This document shows, one piece after another, positions 21,260 through 32,904 of a stretch of 64,000 nt of DNA. Under the pieces are notes generated by a model. The model ran no database searches and had not been told where the DNA came from. It saw nothing but the letters and a program-made list of their open reading frames with translations. The translations under genes were made by a program, and so were the position numbers. Numbering within the stretch: position 1 is the stretch's first letter; each line of letters begins with the position of its first letter. Source of the DNA: Bettongia penicillata ogilbyi (Eukaryota; Chordata; Mammalia; Diprotodontia; Potoroidae). The stretch lies in assembly GCA_023548195.1 (NCBI GenBank), contig JAJHZJ010000416.1:868001-932000 (forward strand), read 5' to 3'.

Positions 21260-22330
21260 TACACTATGATGAAGCTGAATTTATGCCAGGAATTTTGGAT
21301 ATACTAGGGCTGGGTCAATAGAAGGAAATATAGTTAGGAAAACTATAAATATAATTGACCACATTAATCATGAAAAACAAAAATCATAAGACTATCAATT
21401 GATGCAGTAAAGATTATTGATAAAATATCACATCCATTCTTATTTTAAAACACTAGAAGGCATAGAAATAGACAACTTTCCTTTAGTGGTAAGTAGTATC
21501 TATCTAAAACCAAGAACCAACATGATTTATAATGGATACAAGCTATAGAATAAGATCAAGGATAAAGCATGTCAGTTATTACATTTACTATTCAATATAA
21601 TGCTACAAATGCTAATTATAGCAATAAGACAAGGAAAAAAATTGAATAAGCATAGGCAAAGAGAAAAGAAAATTACCTCTTTGCGGATGTGATAGTCTAC
21701 TTATGCTAGCGTGTCAACTAAAAATTAACTGAAGTAATTAATAACTTCAGGAAAGTTATGTGATATAAAATAAACTTACACAAATCACCAGCATTTCTGC
21801 ATGCTACTAACAAAATATAGTAGAAAGAGAAATTTAATCTAAAATAACTACAGATAGTAGAAAATCAAATGAGTATATGACTGCATGGACCACACTCTGA
21901 GTACGCACATGATTTAGACATAAAGGTGACATCATAAATAAAGTGGAGAATTATAGAAGAAACTGCATATTAGATATATGAATAGGGGAAGAGTTCATGA
22001 CTAAACAAGGCACAGAGAGACTCAAAGGAAGTAAGTGACAATTTTAATTACATTAAAATTAAAATAGTTTTGCACAAACAAAACCAATGCAGATAAAATT
22101 AGAAAGAAGGCAGGGAATTGGGGGAGAGAGAATCTTTGTAGCAAGTTTCTCTCATAGAGGTCTTTTTTCTAAGATGTATAAAGGACTTATTTACATTTAT
22201 AAGAATAAGAGCTATTCCTCAAATGATAAATGGTCAGGGATATGAGTAGTTAGTTTGCAGAAGAATCCTGGATCACAGCAGACATTTAAGAAATGTCAGC
22301 TTCATTTGAAACTCCTTCACCCTCCATTCC
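21260..22330 (+). mobile_element. L1 ORF2 remnant (reverse-transcriptase region)
   Basis: Broken plus-strand frames retain L1 ORF2 order. There is a 'HEKQKS.DYQLM'-like start, 'TNMIYNGY' near 21515, 'LFADVIVYL' near 21685 (the RT catalytic FADD box decayed to FADV), 'INNFRKV..YKINLHKSPAFLHAT' just after, and then the downstream block around 22140-22220. Many stops; inactive. Confidence 0.75.
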
Positions 22331-23140
22331 AGCCCTCCCTCCCATACACACACAAAACAAAATGATTGGTTTGTAGAACTGAGGAGAGGGTAATGAAGAG
22401 CCTTCTTCTTCCCTTCAGCTGACAGTGAACAGTAATTTAATTTCATAAGCGAACCTCTAGCAAAGAAGCTGTCATATTCATGACTGAAGACCTGGGAATT
22501 TACCTACATCTTTGGAATTAATGGATACTTATTAAAGAATCTTTTTAATTCTCTTTTTTTCTAATAAATCTTTTCTTGGTAATACTTCAGATCGTGTACT
22601 TGCAAAATGTATAGTTAGCCTCAATATGCTAGAAAGTAGAGTGTATACATTTCTCCAGGTTTCCAGGGTCAAAGAGAGGTAGAGATTCCTCAAATATTCT
22701 TGAGTCATTCATACCATTAGAATCTTTATTATAACACCAAAATTACAAATTTTAATTATTATCTTATGTTGTATTCTGGTGAACTTTCTAAGGATGAATT
22801 GAGGTATATGAGGCTATTTGCTCTTGTGATAAATTATCCCAGATCTCTGAGTATTTTGAGTGTCTTGAGCTTGCTTTTTATAATTTATTGTTTCCTCTAT
22901 AAAATTCAATTAAATGAGGGGGAGGTGGGGAGGGAGAAGGTAAAGGTGGGGGTAAGAGAACTTAGAAATATTACTTAAATAAACTTTATCTCTACCCTGT
23001 GGTTCTGCAAGTATTTTGAGTTTTTTCCTTAGATTCAGAAGGTATGAGCAACAGAAGAACAAGGCTGACCACCAGTAAGCAAGCATAAAGATGGGAGTTC
23101 ATCCCCATTCCAATTAATATTATTTTTTCCTAAGATTTTT
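22331..23140. other. No recognised feature
   Basis: No gene. A G-rich stretch (gaggtggggagggagaagg) lies near 22920. Confidence 0.4.
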
Positions 23141-23208
23141 AAATTAAATTTATTAAATTAATTTTTATTAAATTAAATTAATTTTTAATTAAATTTTATT
23201 AAATTTAC
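23141..23208. repeat. AT-only low-complexity tract
   Basis: About 68 bp of aaatt/tattaaatt units without G or C. Confidence 0.85.
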
Positions 23209-23440
23209 TTGTTTTCATTGTTCTACAATACTTCCATATAGCTTAGATTTTTTTTCCCCTCTCCCTCTCCTTTCCGCTACCCTCTCCCCTCCCTCCGAGA
23301 CAGCATAGAATCTTATATAGGCTCTACACATACATTCCTAGTCGTGTTGCATAGAAGAATTAAAATGTATGAGAGAAACCATTAAACAAAAACAAACATA
23401 ATACAAAAGAAAATCGTCTGTTTCATTCTGTGATCTACCC
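23209..23440 (-). mobile_element. L1 3' UTR fragment, minus strand
   Basis: 'gagacagcatagaatctta', 'gttgcatagaagaattaaaa' and 'gtctgtttcattctgtgatc' match the longer minus-strand L1 at 31660-32660. Confidence 0.65.
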
Positions 23441-23654
23441 AATTAATATTATAACAGAAGAACTAACCCTTTGAATCAGTCAATAAAAGGTGTGACCTAG
23501 ATATGTTGATTTGAGTTGTTAACAGAATTTTAGTCATTGGATGAAAGAATCTAACATAACTCTGGGCCAACATATTAAAATCATGCAGTTTATAAGAGGG
23601 TTTACAGATTCTGTCCTCGGACTCTTAACTTTTCCATGCTGATTGATTATTATA

Positions 23655-24075
23655 ATGCATTTCTGAAGAGTCTTCTATATGCCAGGCACTGTGCTAAGCA
23701 CTGGGGATACAAAGAGAGACAAAAAGCAGCCCCTGTTCTCAAGGAGCTTACAATCTAATGGGGGAGATAACATGAAAAAAAATGTATACAAAGTAAACTC
23801 TATATAGGATAAATAGGAAATAATTAACAGAGGAAGGGGTTAGGGAAAACTTCCAATAAAAGATGACATTTTAGTTGGGACTTAAAGGAAGCCAGGGAAG
23901 TCAGTAGTCAGGATGGGAGGAGAAAGAGCATTCCAGGGGGACAGCCAGAGAAAATACCCAAAGCTGAGAGATGGAGTGTCTTGTTCATCCAACAGCCGGA
24001 AGGTCGCTATCACTGGATGGAACTTCCCACATATTGGGAAGTAAGGTATAAGAAGCCTGGAAAAGTCATTGTGAT
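23655..24075 (+). repeat. Old interspersed repeat, long copy (tgccaggcactgtgctaagc class)
   Basis: 'tgccaggcactgtgctaagc', 'ctcaaggagcttacaatcta', 'gggacttaaaggaagccagg', 'gagcattccaggggg', 'gatggagtgtcttgttc'. Copies or pieces also occur near 11025, 18705, 30462, 36783, 39700, 55900, 61140, 62090 and 63445. Probably L2/CR1-class; not named with confidence. Confidence 0.6.
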
Positions 24076-24282
24076 ATCTTCAAGAATCCAGAATGGTTTT
24101 GACAATTCTTTCTTCTGGTCCCTTGCTTGTATTCCACTCTAGAGGGTGATGTGAAAGTCAGCTTAGGCAGCCTCCGTAGGACATGGGCTTGGGGGAAAAT
24201 TTCAGGTGAAATTCAATGGTAGATTTAATTAAACAAACATTAAGGGCTACCATGTTCAAAGTATTATACTAGGAGATAAAAA

Positions 24283-24500
24283 AAGGCATTGCAATATAGT
24301 GGATAGAAGGATCAACTTGGTCTCAGCAATATCTGTATTCAAATTCCACCTCTGGTCTTTTCTGGCTAGATGGGATATCTGTATGACTCTGGGCTGTCAC
24401 CTAATATTTTTGAGCTTTATCCATAAGCTCAAAATGGGGATTACGATACCAGTGACACCTACTTACAGAATTACTGCAGAGGCAAAAATGTGATAATGTA
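24283..24500 (+). mobile_element. tRNA-headed/MIR-type SINE
   Basis: 'ggcattgcaatatagtggat', 'gtattcaaattccacctc', 'aaaatggggattacgatacc'. Confidence 0.55.
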
Positions 24501-24529
24501 TTGTCAAGTTGAATCAGCTTCCAAGTTCT

Positions 24530-25240
24530 GTCTTTTCTTCCTTTATGATCTCTTTGTAAACCCCTGCTTTTCTACTCTGACACTGCCAATATCTCATGTC
24601 TGCCTTATTTCAATAGCCTGCTAGTTGCTCTCTCTACCTTGATTCTTCCAACGGCAGTCCATCCACTTCTCATCTGTAAAACTGATCTTCTTAAAGTGCA
24701 AGGTTGACCACATTTACTCTATCCTTTCCCTTTCTCTCCCTTCCTTCTCCCTCCCATCCCCACATTCAATTATTTTTAGTGACTTCCTATTGCCTCCAGG
24801 ATCATATATAAAGTACTGTTTGATGTTCAAACACAAGCCCTTCCCAACTGGCATGCTCCTACCTTTCCAGTATGCTTCCTCCTTCTACAACGCATCCCCC
24901 TCCCCCCGTTACAATCCAGTGACACTGGCCTCCTTGCTGTCCCTAGAACTTTAAAAAGCCCATCTCCCAATTCCATTTTCACTGTCTATTCCCCTGACTA
25001 GACTACTGTCCCTCCTTATTTCCACTTCCTGCTTTCACTGGCTTCCTTCAAATCTCAGCTAAAATATCATCTTCTGCAAGAAACCTTCCTCCAATTTTCC
25101 TTAATGCTGGTTTCTGCCCTCAGGTTATCCTGAATATATCTTGTTTGTACATAGTCCTTTGCATGTTGTCTCTGAATTACACTATGAGCTAGTGCCTGGT
25201 AAATAGTATATGCTAAATAAATGCTTGTTGATTGGCTGAA
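24530..25240 (+). mobile_element. L2 LINE, 3' end of ORF2 plus 3' UTR
   Basis: Ordered L2 blocks: 'tgatcttcttaaagtgcaag', 'gacttcctattgcctccagg', 'ctacctttccagtatgctt', 'ggcttccttcaaatctcagc', 'aatatcatcttctgcaagaa' and 'gctaaataaatgcttgttga'. Confidence 0.8.
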
Positions 25241-25304
25241 TAAAGTGTTTTGCAAACTTTAAAGCACTATTCTTCATTCATGACTAGTATAAAGTGTGTG
25301 GGGA

Positions 25305-25540
25305 GAATAAGCATTATTATAGCACCTACAATGTCACTATGCTAAGCACTTTTACAAATATTATCTCATTTTGTCCTCAAAACAACCCTTGAAGGTAGCT
25401 GCTATTATGTTCTCTTTTACAAATAAAGAGATTGAGGTAGACAGATGTTAAGTGACTTGCCCTGGGTCATGCAACTAGTACAGCAAGTAAGTGTCTGAGG
25501 TTGAATTTGAGGTCTTTCTGACCCTGGGCCCAGCTGTCCC
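25305..25540 (-). mobile_element. tRNA-headed SINE with MIR-type tail
   Basis: 'agcacttttacaaatattat', 'cctcaaaacaacccttgaag', 'ttaagtgacttgccctgggt', 'gaccctgggcccagctgtc'. Confidence 0.7.
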
Positions 25541-26005
25541 AAAGACAAAAACTGTTTCTTGCCCTCAAGGCACTTATATTCTATTAAATGTGTATAGTGG
25601 ATGATATTCAGGTGAGATATAGCCAAATGCTTCAGAGTGTAATAAATTCTGCCAAATGTTACATCATCTATCATTATGACAACTCAGTACTCTTTCAGGG
25701 TGTGGTTTGTATATTCAATGATGAATCTAAAGTTCCTAGTTGTCTACTTAGGGAGTTCTCCATGATCCAAATTCTGCAAGTTCCTAGTTCTAACACTGTT
25801 GGGACAACTCCTTATATTGACCTCTGGACTCATATCTCACCTGAGATCCGCATTCCAGCTTCACAGTTTGTTAAGTGATCCTTGAACTGATCTGGTTTTT
25901 GTTTGTGTCATTGTGGTTTTATGATTCTACCTGCTTCCCAAACTGTCACCTTACCTGATTGACATCTATGTGTGACTAGTAGGAAGACCTATTTACAGTG
26001 TAAGG
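25541..26005. other. No recognised feature
   Basis: No gene. The first 60 bases may be an old repeat end ('ttgccctcaaggcacttata'). Confidence 0.35.
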
Positions 26006-26009
26006 AGCT

Positions 26010-26245
26010 CTGGCTGTGGATGTAGAGGTAGCTCAGTGGAATGGTGGAGAAACCCGAATTCCAGTCTCATTTCAGATCACATGAGCTATGTGGCCCTGGG
26101 TAATGTCTCTCACCCTTAATTTCTTCACCTCTAAAACAAGATGATAATAGTGTCTATTTTACAGAGTTGTGGTGTCTCCAACAAGATAATATATGTAAAG
26201 CATTTTTCAAACTTTAAAATTTTCTAGCTCTTATTCTTTTGAGTT
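26010..26245 (+). mobile_element. SINE with MIR-type tail, degenerate
   Basis: 'gaggtagctcagtggaatg', 'tatgtggccctgggtaatg', 'agagttgtggtgtctccaac'. Confidence 0.55.
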
Positions 26246-26294
26246 AGAGCTATATTTTATCCTGATTCTGGCATGTTCCAGCTGGACTTTTTAT

Positions 26295-26530
26295 TCATTT
26301 ATTTTGCAGTTGTGCCCAACTCTTTAGGACCACCTTTGGGGTTTTCTTGGCAAAGATAATGGAGAGGTTTTCTTCTCCAGCTCTTTTTACAGATGAAGAA
26401 ACTGAGGCAAATAGAGTTAAGTGACTTGTCCATGGTCCCACAGCTAATAAGTGAGGCCAGATTTGAACTAAGGAAGAAGTCTTCCTGACTCTAGGCCCAG
26501 CATTCTATCCACTTTTCCAACTAGCTGCCC
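26295..26530 (-). mobile_element. Mar1-type SINE
   Basis: 'tttggggttttcttggcaaa', 'gaagaaactgaggcaaatag', 'aagtgacttgtccatggtcc', 'caactagctgccc'. Confidence 0.8.
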
Positions 26531-26594
26531 TACTCTAGCTATGTATTTTTGGACAAATCACTTAACCTTTCTGGGATTTGGGTTTCTTTTTTAA

Positions 26595-26835
26595 ATCAAT
26601 TGTGTCTGATTCTTGGTGACCCTATTCGAGGTTTTCTTGGTAAGGATACTGGAGTGGTTTGACATTTCCTTCTCCTCTCTATCCAGATGGGGAAACTGAG
26701 GCAAACAAGGTTAAGTGACTTACCCAGGGTCACACAACTAATAAGTACCTGAGACCAGATTTGAACTCAGGAAGAAGAGTATTCCTGACTCCAGGCTCTA
26801 TCCACTGTATCACTGTACCACTTACCTGCCTAATT
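26595..26835 (-). mobile_element. Mar1-type SINE
   Basis: 'ctattcgaggttttcttggt', 'ggggaaactgaggcaaacaa', 'cttacccagggtcacacaac', 'cactgtaccacttacctgcc'. A 60-bp MIR-like remnant separates it from the SINE at 26295-26530. Confidence 0.8.
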
Positions 26836-26837
26836 TT

Positions 26838-26970
26838 TTCTCATTGTCACAAAATCAAATGCTTTAGAAGACTAGGGGGAGATCTTACCTGATATGGAAA
26901 TCAGAGGAAATTTCCTAGATGAGTTAGCAATTGAGGTACATTTTAAAAAATGGATTTAATTCAATGGGTG
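26838..26970 (+). repeat. Local duplicate block, copy A
   Basis: Co-linear with 28727-28860: caaatgctttagaag, gggggagatcttacctgat, aaatcagaggaaatttcc, aattgaggtacatttt and aaaaatggatttaattcaat appear in the same order and strand. Confidence 0.65.
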
Positions 26971-27044
26971 AAGAGGGAGAAAGAGGACATTTTAAACATA
27001 TGGAACAGTATAAGTAAAGGTTGAGAAGGGAAAAAAGCATGCAG

Positions 27045-27655
27045 GATTTGTGCATATGGGGACAGAGTATTTTTTTTTTTTTGTGGAAGGCAATATTGTG
27101 AAATCAACTTGGGAGGGTAAGTGTTGGGACAGATAACCTGCAAATGATTTTACTTAGCTTTGGAATATGACTTTTGTACTTACATTTGAATGTAGGTACC
27201 TGGTGAAAATTTACACCATCCTAATCAGAAAAATGGAACCATGCTGCAAAAGTGGCTGTCTAAAAAAGCTGGAATGCTGTCCAGTTAGACCCTCAGGATA
27301 TTTCCACGCCTCCCAGATCCACAGTTCACTTTCCAGTTGAATGCAAAATACTAGGTGGAAGCAGAGGTCACCTCTCTCTAACCTTATTTGCTTTCACCTT
27401 CCCTGAGTCAGTGGTATAGTTGTTTAAACTCAAAAGATCTCCCCCTGGAGCTGTTATCCCTCAGAGTAAGCACAGATCCTCTTTCTATAAACCAAGTCAT
27501 TCTTTTAAACTGAGTAGGTGACCTATTAAGTTGATAAGAATTTGAAAGTAAAATTCCAATGGCATAATCATTAACAAGCAACAATTTCTGAATGCTTATC
27601 TCAAGGAGTTTCATAGAAGTCTTCTGGAAGACTGGAGAAGTAGACACATAATAAA
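27045..27655. other. No recognised feature apart from a T13 run at 27070-27082
   Basis: No gene or clear repeat. Confidence 0.35.
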
Positions 27656-27659
27656 CATA

Positions 27660-27905
27660 CCCGGTACAGTGGCTAGAGCCGTGTGCCTGGAGTCAGGAAG
27701 ACTTGAGTTCAAATCCAACCTCAGACAGACACATACTAGCTGTAAGTTCTTGGGCAAATCACCGAATCTCTATCTACCTCTGTTTTCTTATTGGAAAATG
27801 GGGATAAAAATAGCATCAACCTTCCAGGAGTGTTGTGAGGACAAAAAGATATTTGTAAAGTGCCTATCATACTAGCTGCTATGTAGTAGGGGCATAATAA
27901 ATGCT
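27660..27905 (+). mobile_element. tRNA-headed SINE with MIR-type tail
   Basis: 'cccggtacagtggctagagc', 'ggagtcaggaagacttgag', 'ccaggagtgttgtgaggaca', 'ggggcataataaatgcttta'. Confidence 0.75.
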
Positions 27906-27911
27906 TTATTT

Positions 27912-28155
27912 GCTGTTGTTCAGTCATATCCAACTCTTCATGACCCCTTTTGGGGTTTTCTTGGCAAAGATACTGGAATAGCTTGTTATTTCCTTCTCCA
28001 GCTCCTTGTACAGATAAGGAAACTGAGGCAAACAAGTTTGAGTGGCTTGCCCAGGGTCACATAACTAGTATGTGTCTGAGACCAGAACTGAAGTCAGGAA
28101 GATGAGTCTTCCTGACTCCAGGCCCAGTTCTCTATCACCTAGCATCATCTAGCTA
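27912..28155 (-). mobile_element. Mar1-type SINE
   Basis: Abuts the previous SINE tail to tail: 'gctgttgttcagtcatatcc', 'cttttggggttttcttggca', 'aaactgaggcaaacaagttt', 'ttgcccagggtcacataac'. Confidence 0.8.
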
Positions 28156-28726
28156 CCCCTTAATATATGCTTAGTCCCTTCTTTATCACCTTCTCTTGCC
28201 CCTTAATTGCTAGATGACTCATTTGCTCCCCTGTTATCTTTATAATGTCAGGAGAAAGCAAATAATGTCCCTGGTATATTGGGGACATTCACTGTGGGGA
28301 ATTTTTGGATGCAGATGGATGAGTCCCTAAAGGATAGTTAAACCAGCTCAATAATGACAGATAGATCAACATGGCAATATAAGATTTGGATTTTAAAAAT
28401 TACCTTTTATTCAAGAGGTCACTGTCAGGATACTTTCCACGCTATAAGGAATGACAGATGTCACCCTTCTTCCATGAGTGGAAAAACTGAGGGACAAAAA
28501 GTAAGTAGTTTGTTCAAGTGATTCAGTAAATGGAACATTACTCTGACTGTGGTACAGCAAGTCAGAATGCCCACTGCTTTCCACCCAAGCCTGGGGCAGT
28601 TTTGTATGACACTGCATACTTGGAAAGAAACATGGTTTCTTGTTTGGTGGATACTGGTGGGGAGAATGCAGAGCAGGATGCTCGGAGCAAGTATTTATTA
28701 AGTGCCTTATTAAGTCCTTTCTCTCA
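28156..28726. other. No recognised feature
   Basis: No gene. 'agtatttattaagtgcctta' near 28690 may begin an old repeat. Confidence 0.35.
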
Positions 28727-28860
28727 TAATAAGTAACAAAACCAAATGCTTTGGAAGGCCAGAGGGAGATCTTAACTGATACATAAATCAGAGAAGGTTT
28801 CCAGGAAGAGGTAATTATTGAGGTACACTTTAAAAAATGGATTTAAATTCAATAGGTGAA
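28727..28860 (+). repeat. Local duplicate block, copy B
   Basis: Partner of 26838-26970, about 1.9 kb downstream. Truncated at 28861 by a SINE. Confidence 0.65.
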
Positions 28861-28861
28861 G

Positions 28862-29068
28862 AGGCACTTTACAAATAGTATCTCATTTGATAAGCTCAAC
28901 AACAACCTTGTTGTGATCTCACAACAACCCTGGGAGGTAGGTGTATTCATTCCCATTTTATCATTGAAGAAACTGAGGCACACAGAGGTTAAGTGACTTA
29001 AACTGGATTTGAACTCAGGTCTTCTTGACTCCAGGCTTAGTGTTCTATCCACTGAGCCACCTACTACC
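28862..29068 (-). mobile_element. tRNA-headed SINE with MIR-type tail
   Basis: 'cactttacaaatagtatctc', 'caacaaccctgggaggtagg', 'tggatttgaactcaggtctt', 'ctatccactgagccacctac'. Confidence 0.75.
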
Positions 29069-30053
29069 TGTTCAAGAGTTTACTGAGTTGATTTGAGACA
29101 TTCTTCAGGAGGGACACATGGAGAAAGGAGTTCCAGGGAGGTAGAAGAGAAAGAAAAACTTTCAATGGCAGAATATAGCCCTCTGAGCAATGAACATGTA
29201 TAGGAGCCAGCTTCATGTATGTTCCTTGACCTCCAAAGTCTGCAGTTCTATATATTTCCAAGACAGGCTCTCCTCTGGATAAGATTGTTCCCTCTCTCTT
29301 ATTTTAATGTGAGAGCTAATCATACTACAGTTATTCCTTCCACATCACAACTTCACCCATTGTGCTTTTGACATGTCAAAATCATGGGTTGGATCATCAT
29401 AAGAAATTAAATGGAAACTTTGGGGGAGTTTTGTAGAAGCTACAGATGACACACCAAGGCCAGCAGAGGACACAGAGTTTATGACCAAATACTTAATCCA
29501 AATTTTACAATAAGGTGCTGTTAAAACAGAAGAAAAAGAAAAAATTCAAACTTCTCTGTTATGAAGGAAGGGCCAAAATTTTTACGTGGGTTTTTCAGAT
29601 CTCAGACTGTGAGTATGCCATGTCCCTAACCCACCTCCTATCCTCCACCCACCTCAGTGTGGAAGGCATAACTATACTAGCATTTACTCTTGTGGATTTC
29701 CCGGTATATTTTAATCTGCAGAATACCCTCAAATGGGTTTGCTCTTCTGCTTCAATAAATATTCACTTTTTCAGCATTTGGCGGGGAAGGCATAAACTGG
29801 TGAGTAAAAGGTAAGGGTTACCTTCTCCCTTAAGAGTGATTAGTGAAATGGATTTTGTTCTGAATTTATCATACTACTAGACAAGAGATATTGGTGGGAT
29901 GGCAGATAGATACAGTTCTAGCCCAACATACTTCTTGAAATTAAGAGAGCTATTGCTCAATCTTGGCTAGCCTGGACTTTTCCTGATGGTTTCCTTAACT
30001 AATGTTTTGGTGGTATTGGTTCAGTCATATCTAACCATGGCACTTATGAGTTG

Positions 30054-30055
<2 letters not shown>
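29069..30055. other. No recognised gene
   Basis: Unique-looking sequence. The small open frame 29515-29814 has no supporting motif. A truncated 'ttggttcagtcatatctaac' before the CT tract may be a Mar1 3' end. Confidence 0.4.

Positions 30056-30140
<85 letters not shown>
30056..30140. repeat. Pure (TC)n microsatellite, about 42 units
   Basis: 85 bp of uninterrupted tc repeats. Confidence 0.98.
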
Positions 30141-30145
<5 letters not shown>

Positions 30146-30461
30146 GAGACAATCCATATAGACATAGTCTTACATGTCAGCACATAATTTACCTATCAAC
30201 CCACAATATGCATTTGTGGTTACATGACTGCTGCCCCCCCTAGTCATTACCTCCACCACCTGGGGATTGTTCTGGCATAAGATGTACTAATGCACGTTTA
30301 AGTTTGTCATGCACCACAGAAGAGAGCCACGGAACTAGAGGGTTGAAGGGTACTTAGAAGTCATGAATTCAAGTTCTTCAGTTTGTAATGAGATTGAGCG
30401 GATGTTCGAAAGTCATACTAACTGAGAGGGACCAAGTTTAATGTTGCGGTCTGGCCATACA

Positions 30462-30537
30462 TTAATTTAACAATCATTCATTGAGTGTCTACTGTATACA
30501 AAGCTCTGTGCTAAGTGCCAGAAGAGATACAGACTCT
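30462..30537 (+). repeat. Old interspersed repeat fragment
   Basis: 'cattcattgagtgtctactg' and 'aagctctgtgctaagtgcca'. Confidence 0.5.
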
Positions 30538-30539
30538 GA

Positions 30540-31270
30540 GGTACCACCTCCCAACTGTCAGAAATGACAAATGCTGGAGGGAATGAGGGAAAAAAGGTAT
30601 ACAAATGCACCGCTGGGGTGAACTGGTCCAATTATTCTGAATAAAACTGTGCATAACCTTTGACCTAACAATGCCACCATGAGGTCTGTATCCCAAAGAG
30701 ATTAAATACAAAGGAAAAGGACCTACACATACAAAAATATTTATAGCAGCTCTTTTTGTGGTAGCAAAGAACTAGAATTTGAGGGAATAATCTTCAGTTG
30801 GGGAATGACTGAACAAGATGTCGAATGTGATTGTTATGGAATATTATTGTGTATCAAGAAATGACAAGGGGGGTGGTTTCAGAAAAACATGGCAAGACCT
30901 GCATGAGCTGATCAAAGTGAAGTGAGAAGAACTGGGAGATCATTGGGCACAGTAACAGCAATGTTGTTATGATGGTCAACCGTGAAAGACTTGGCTACTC
31001 TGATCAAGACAATGGTCTAAGACAATTCCAAAAGACTCAATAATGACAAAATGCTCTCTACCTCCAGAGAGAGAACTGATGAATTCTGAGTACGAAATTT
31101 AAGTATAATTTTCTCACTTTCCTTATTTTCTTACTTTTTAAAAAAAATGTGGTTAAATATGGAACTATGCTTTGCATGACTTCATATGCATAATGATATA
31201 TTGCTTATCTTCTCAGTAGGTGCAGTAGGAGGTGGAAGGGAGAAAGAGAATTTGGAACTCAAAATTTAAA
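30540..31270 (+). mobile_element. L1 3' end (ORF2 C-terminus and 3' UTR)
   Basis: 'gtgaactggtccaattattc', 'acaatgccaccatgaggtct', 'ttatagcagctctttttgtg', 'tcagttggggaatgactgaa', 'gcaagacctgcatgagctga', 'gttttgcatgacttcatatg'-type end. The frame is broken. Confidence 0.75.
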
Positions 31271-31272
31271 AA

Positions 31273-31509
31273 TGTTGTTCAGTCATGTCCAACTCTTCAT
31301 GACTTCATCTGGGCTTTTCTTGGCAAAGATACTGGAGTAGTTCACCATTTCCTTCTCCAGCTCATTTTACAGATGAGGAAACTAAGGAATATAGGGTTAA
31401 GTGACTTGCCCAGGTACACACAACTAGTAAGTATTTGAGGTAAGATTTGAACTCAAGTTTCTCTGACTCCATGTCCAGCCCTCTAGCCACTATGCCACCT
31501 AGCTGCCCT
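31273..31509 (-). mobile_element. Mar1-type SINE
   Basis: 'tgttgttcagtcatgtccaa', 'ttggcaaagatactggagta', 'gatgaggaaactaaggaata', 'gccacctagctgccctt'. Sits at the 3' end of the L1 at 30540-31270. Confidence 0.85.
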
Positions 31510-31659
31510 TATTTTAAAAAGAAAAGAATGTTAATAATACTGATAAATCAAAATATTTTTAAAGGACCATAGAAGTGAAAAAAGACAGAATTATAAAGAT
31601 AATTGACAGCTCATATTAGTACATAACTGTTAGATGTTTGTGGCAAAGATGAGAATTTT

Positions 31660-32660
31660 TTTGCTTTTTTTATTAATTTGTTTTCAGTTTTCAACAATCT
31701 CTTCCATATGTTTTAAATTTTCTCCACCTCCCTTCCCCTTCTCTCCCCAAGACAGCATGCAGTCTTATATGGGTTTTTCACATACATTCTTATTAAACAC
31801 ATTGTCACATTAGTTATGTTGCATAGAAGAATTAAAACAAATGGGAGAAACCATGAGAAAAACAAAACATAGCATAACAAAAGAAGAAATAATCTGCTTC
31901 ATTCTGCATTCCAATTCTATAGTTCTTTCTCTGGATGGGGATGGCATTTTGCATCAGAAGTCCTTTGGAAATGTTTTAGGCCCTTGTTGCTGCGAAAGGC
32001 TAAGTGCATCAGGAACAGTCCTCACACACTGTGGCTGTTACTGTGCCTGTTACTGTGCATAATGTTCTTGTTATGCTTACTTCACTCAACATCAATTCAT
32101 GTAAGTCTTTCCAGGTTTTTCTCAAGTCCATCTATTCATCATTTCTTATAGCACAATAGTATTCCATTACATTCATATACCACAACTTGTTCAGCCATTC
32201 CCCAACTAATGCACAACCCCTCAATTTCAAATTCTTGGTCACCACAAAAAGAGCTGCTATAAATATTTTTGTACATGTGGGTCCTTTTCTCATTTTTATG
32301 AACTCTAGAGGCAATATGGCTGGGTCTAAGGGTATGCACATTTTTATAGCCCTTCTGGCCATTGTTCCAAATTGCTCTCTAGAATGCTTGGATCAGCTCA
32401 CAGCTCCACCAACAATGAATTAGTATTCCAACTCTCCCACATCTTCTCCAACATTTATCATCTTCCTGTTTTGTCATGTTAGCCAGTCTGATAGGTGTGA
32501 TGTGGTACTTCAGAGTTGTTTTGATTTTCATCTCTTTAATCAATTTAGAGCATTCTTTCATATGATTAAAGATATCTTTAATTGCTTCATCTGAAAACTG
32601 CCTGTTTGTATCCTTTGACCTATTTAAAAGATGAGACTTTTTAAAAAGCATATAATGTTA
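31660..32660 (-). mobile_element. L1 3' kilobase, minus strand
   Basis: Reading the minus strand gives an L1 ORF2 C-terminal frame with 'LWYMNVMEYYCAI' and, upstream, 'SKLIKEMKIKTTLKYHITP', then a 3' UTR running to about 31660 on the plus strand ('gacagcatgcagtcttatat'). Open pieces remain, but the frame is split between 32132-32362 and 32379-32651. Confidence 0.8.
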
Positions 32661-32744
32661 CCTTCCTTCCCTCTTAGATCTTACAGTGTAGTTGGAGAAA
32701 TGTGCAGACACACACACTCAAACATATACATAATATATATAAAT

Positions 32745-32900
32745 CAAATAACAATGTGGCAACTTGGTATAAATGAAAAGACTCTTGAATGGGAGTAAGA
32801 GTGACCTGAGTTGATATCCTGGCTCTGCCACATGTTAGCTGTATGACCTTGGTAAAGTAATTTCCTCCTCTTAGATTCAGCCTTTCATCTATAAAATTGA
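32745..32900 (+). mobile_element. MIR/THER-type SINE
   Basis: 'gacctgagttgatatcctgg', 'gctgtatgaccttggtaaag', 'agcctttcatctataaaat'. Confidence 0.6.
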
Positions 32901-32904
32901 AAAG

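Noticed and set aside
25588..25878. 96-codon open frame
   Set aside because: Starts at GTG, lies in unremarkable AT-rich sequence, and shows no motif, splice or retrocopy evidence.
32132..32651. Minus-strand frames of 66-90 codons
   Set aside because: Fragments of a dead L1 ORF2 C-terminus, not host genes.
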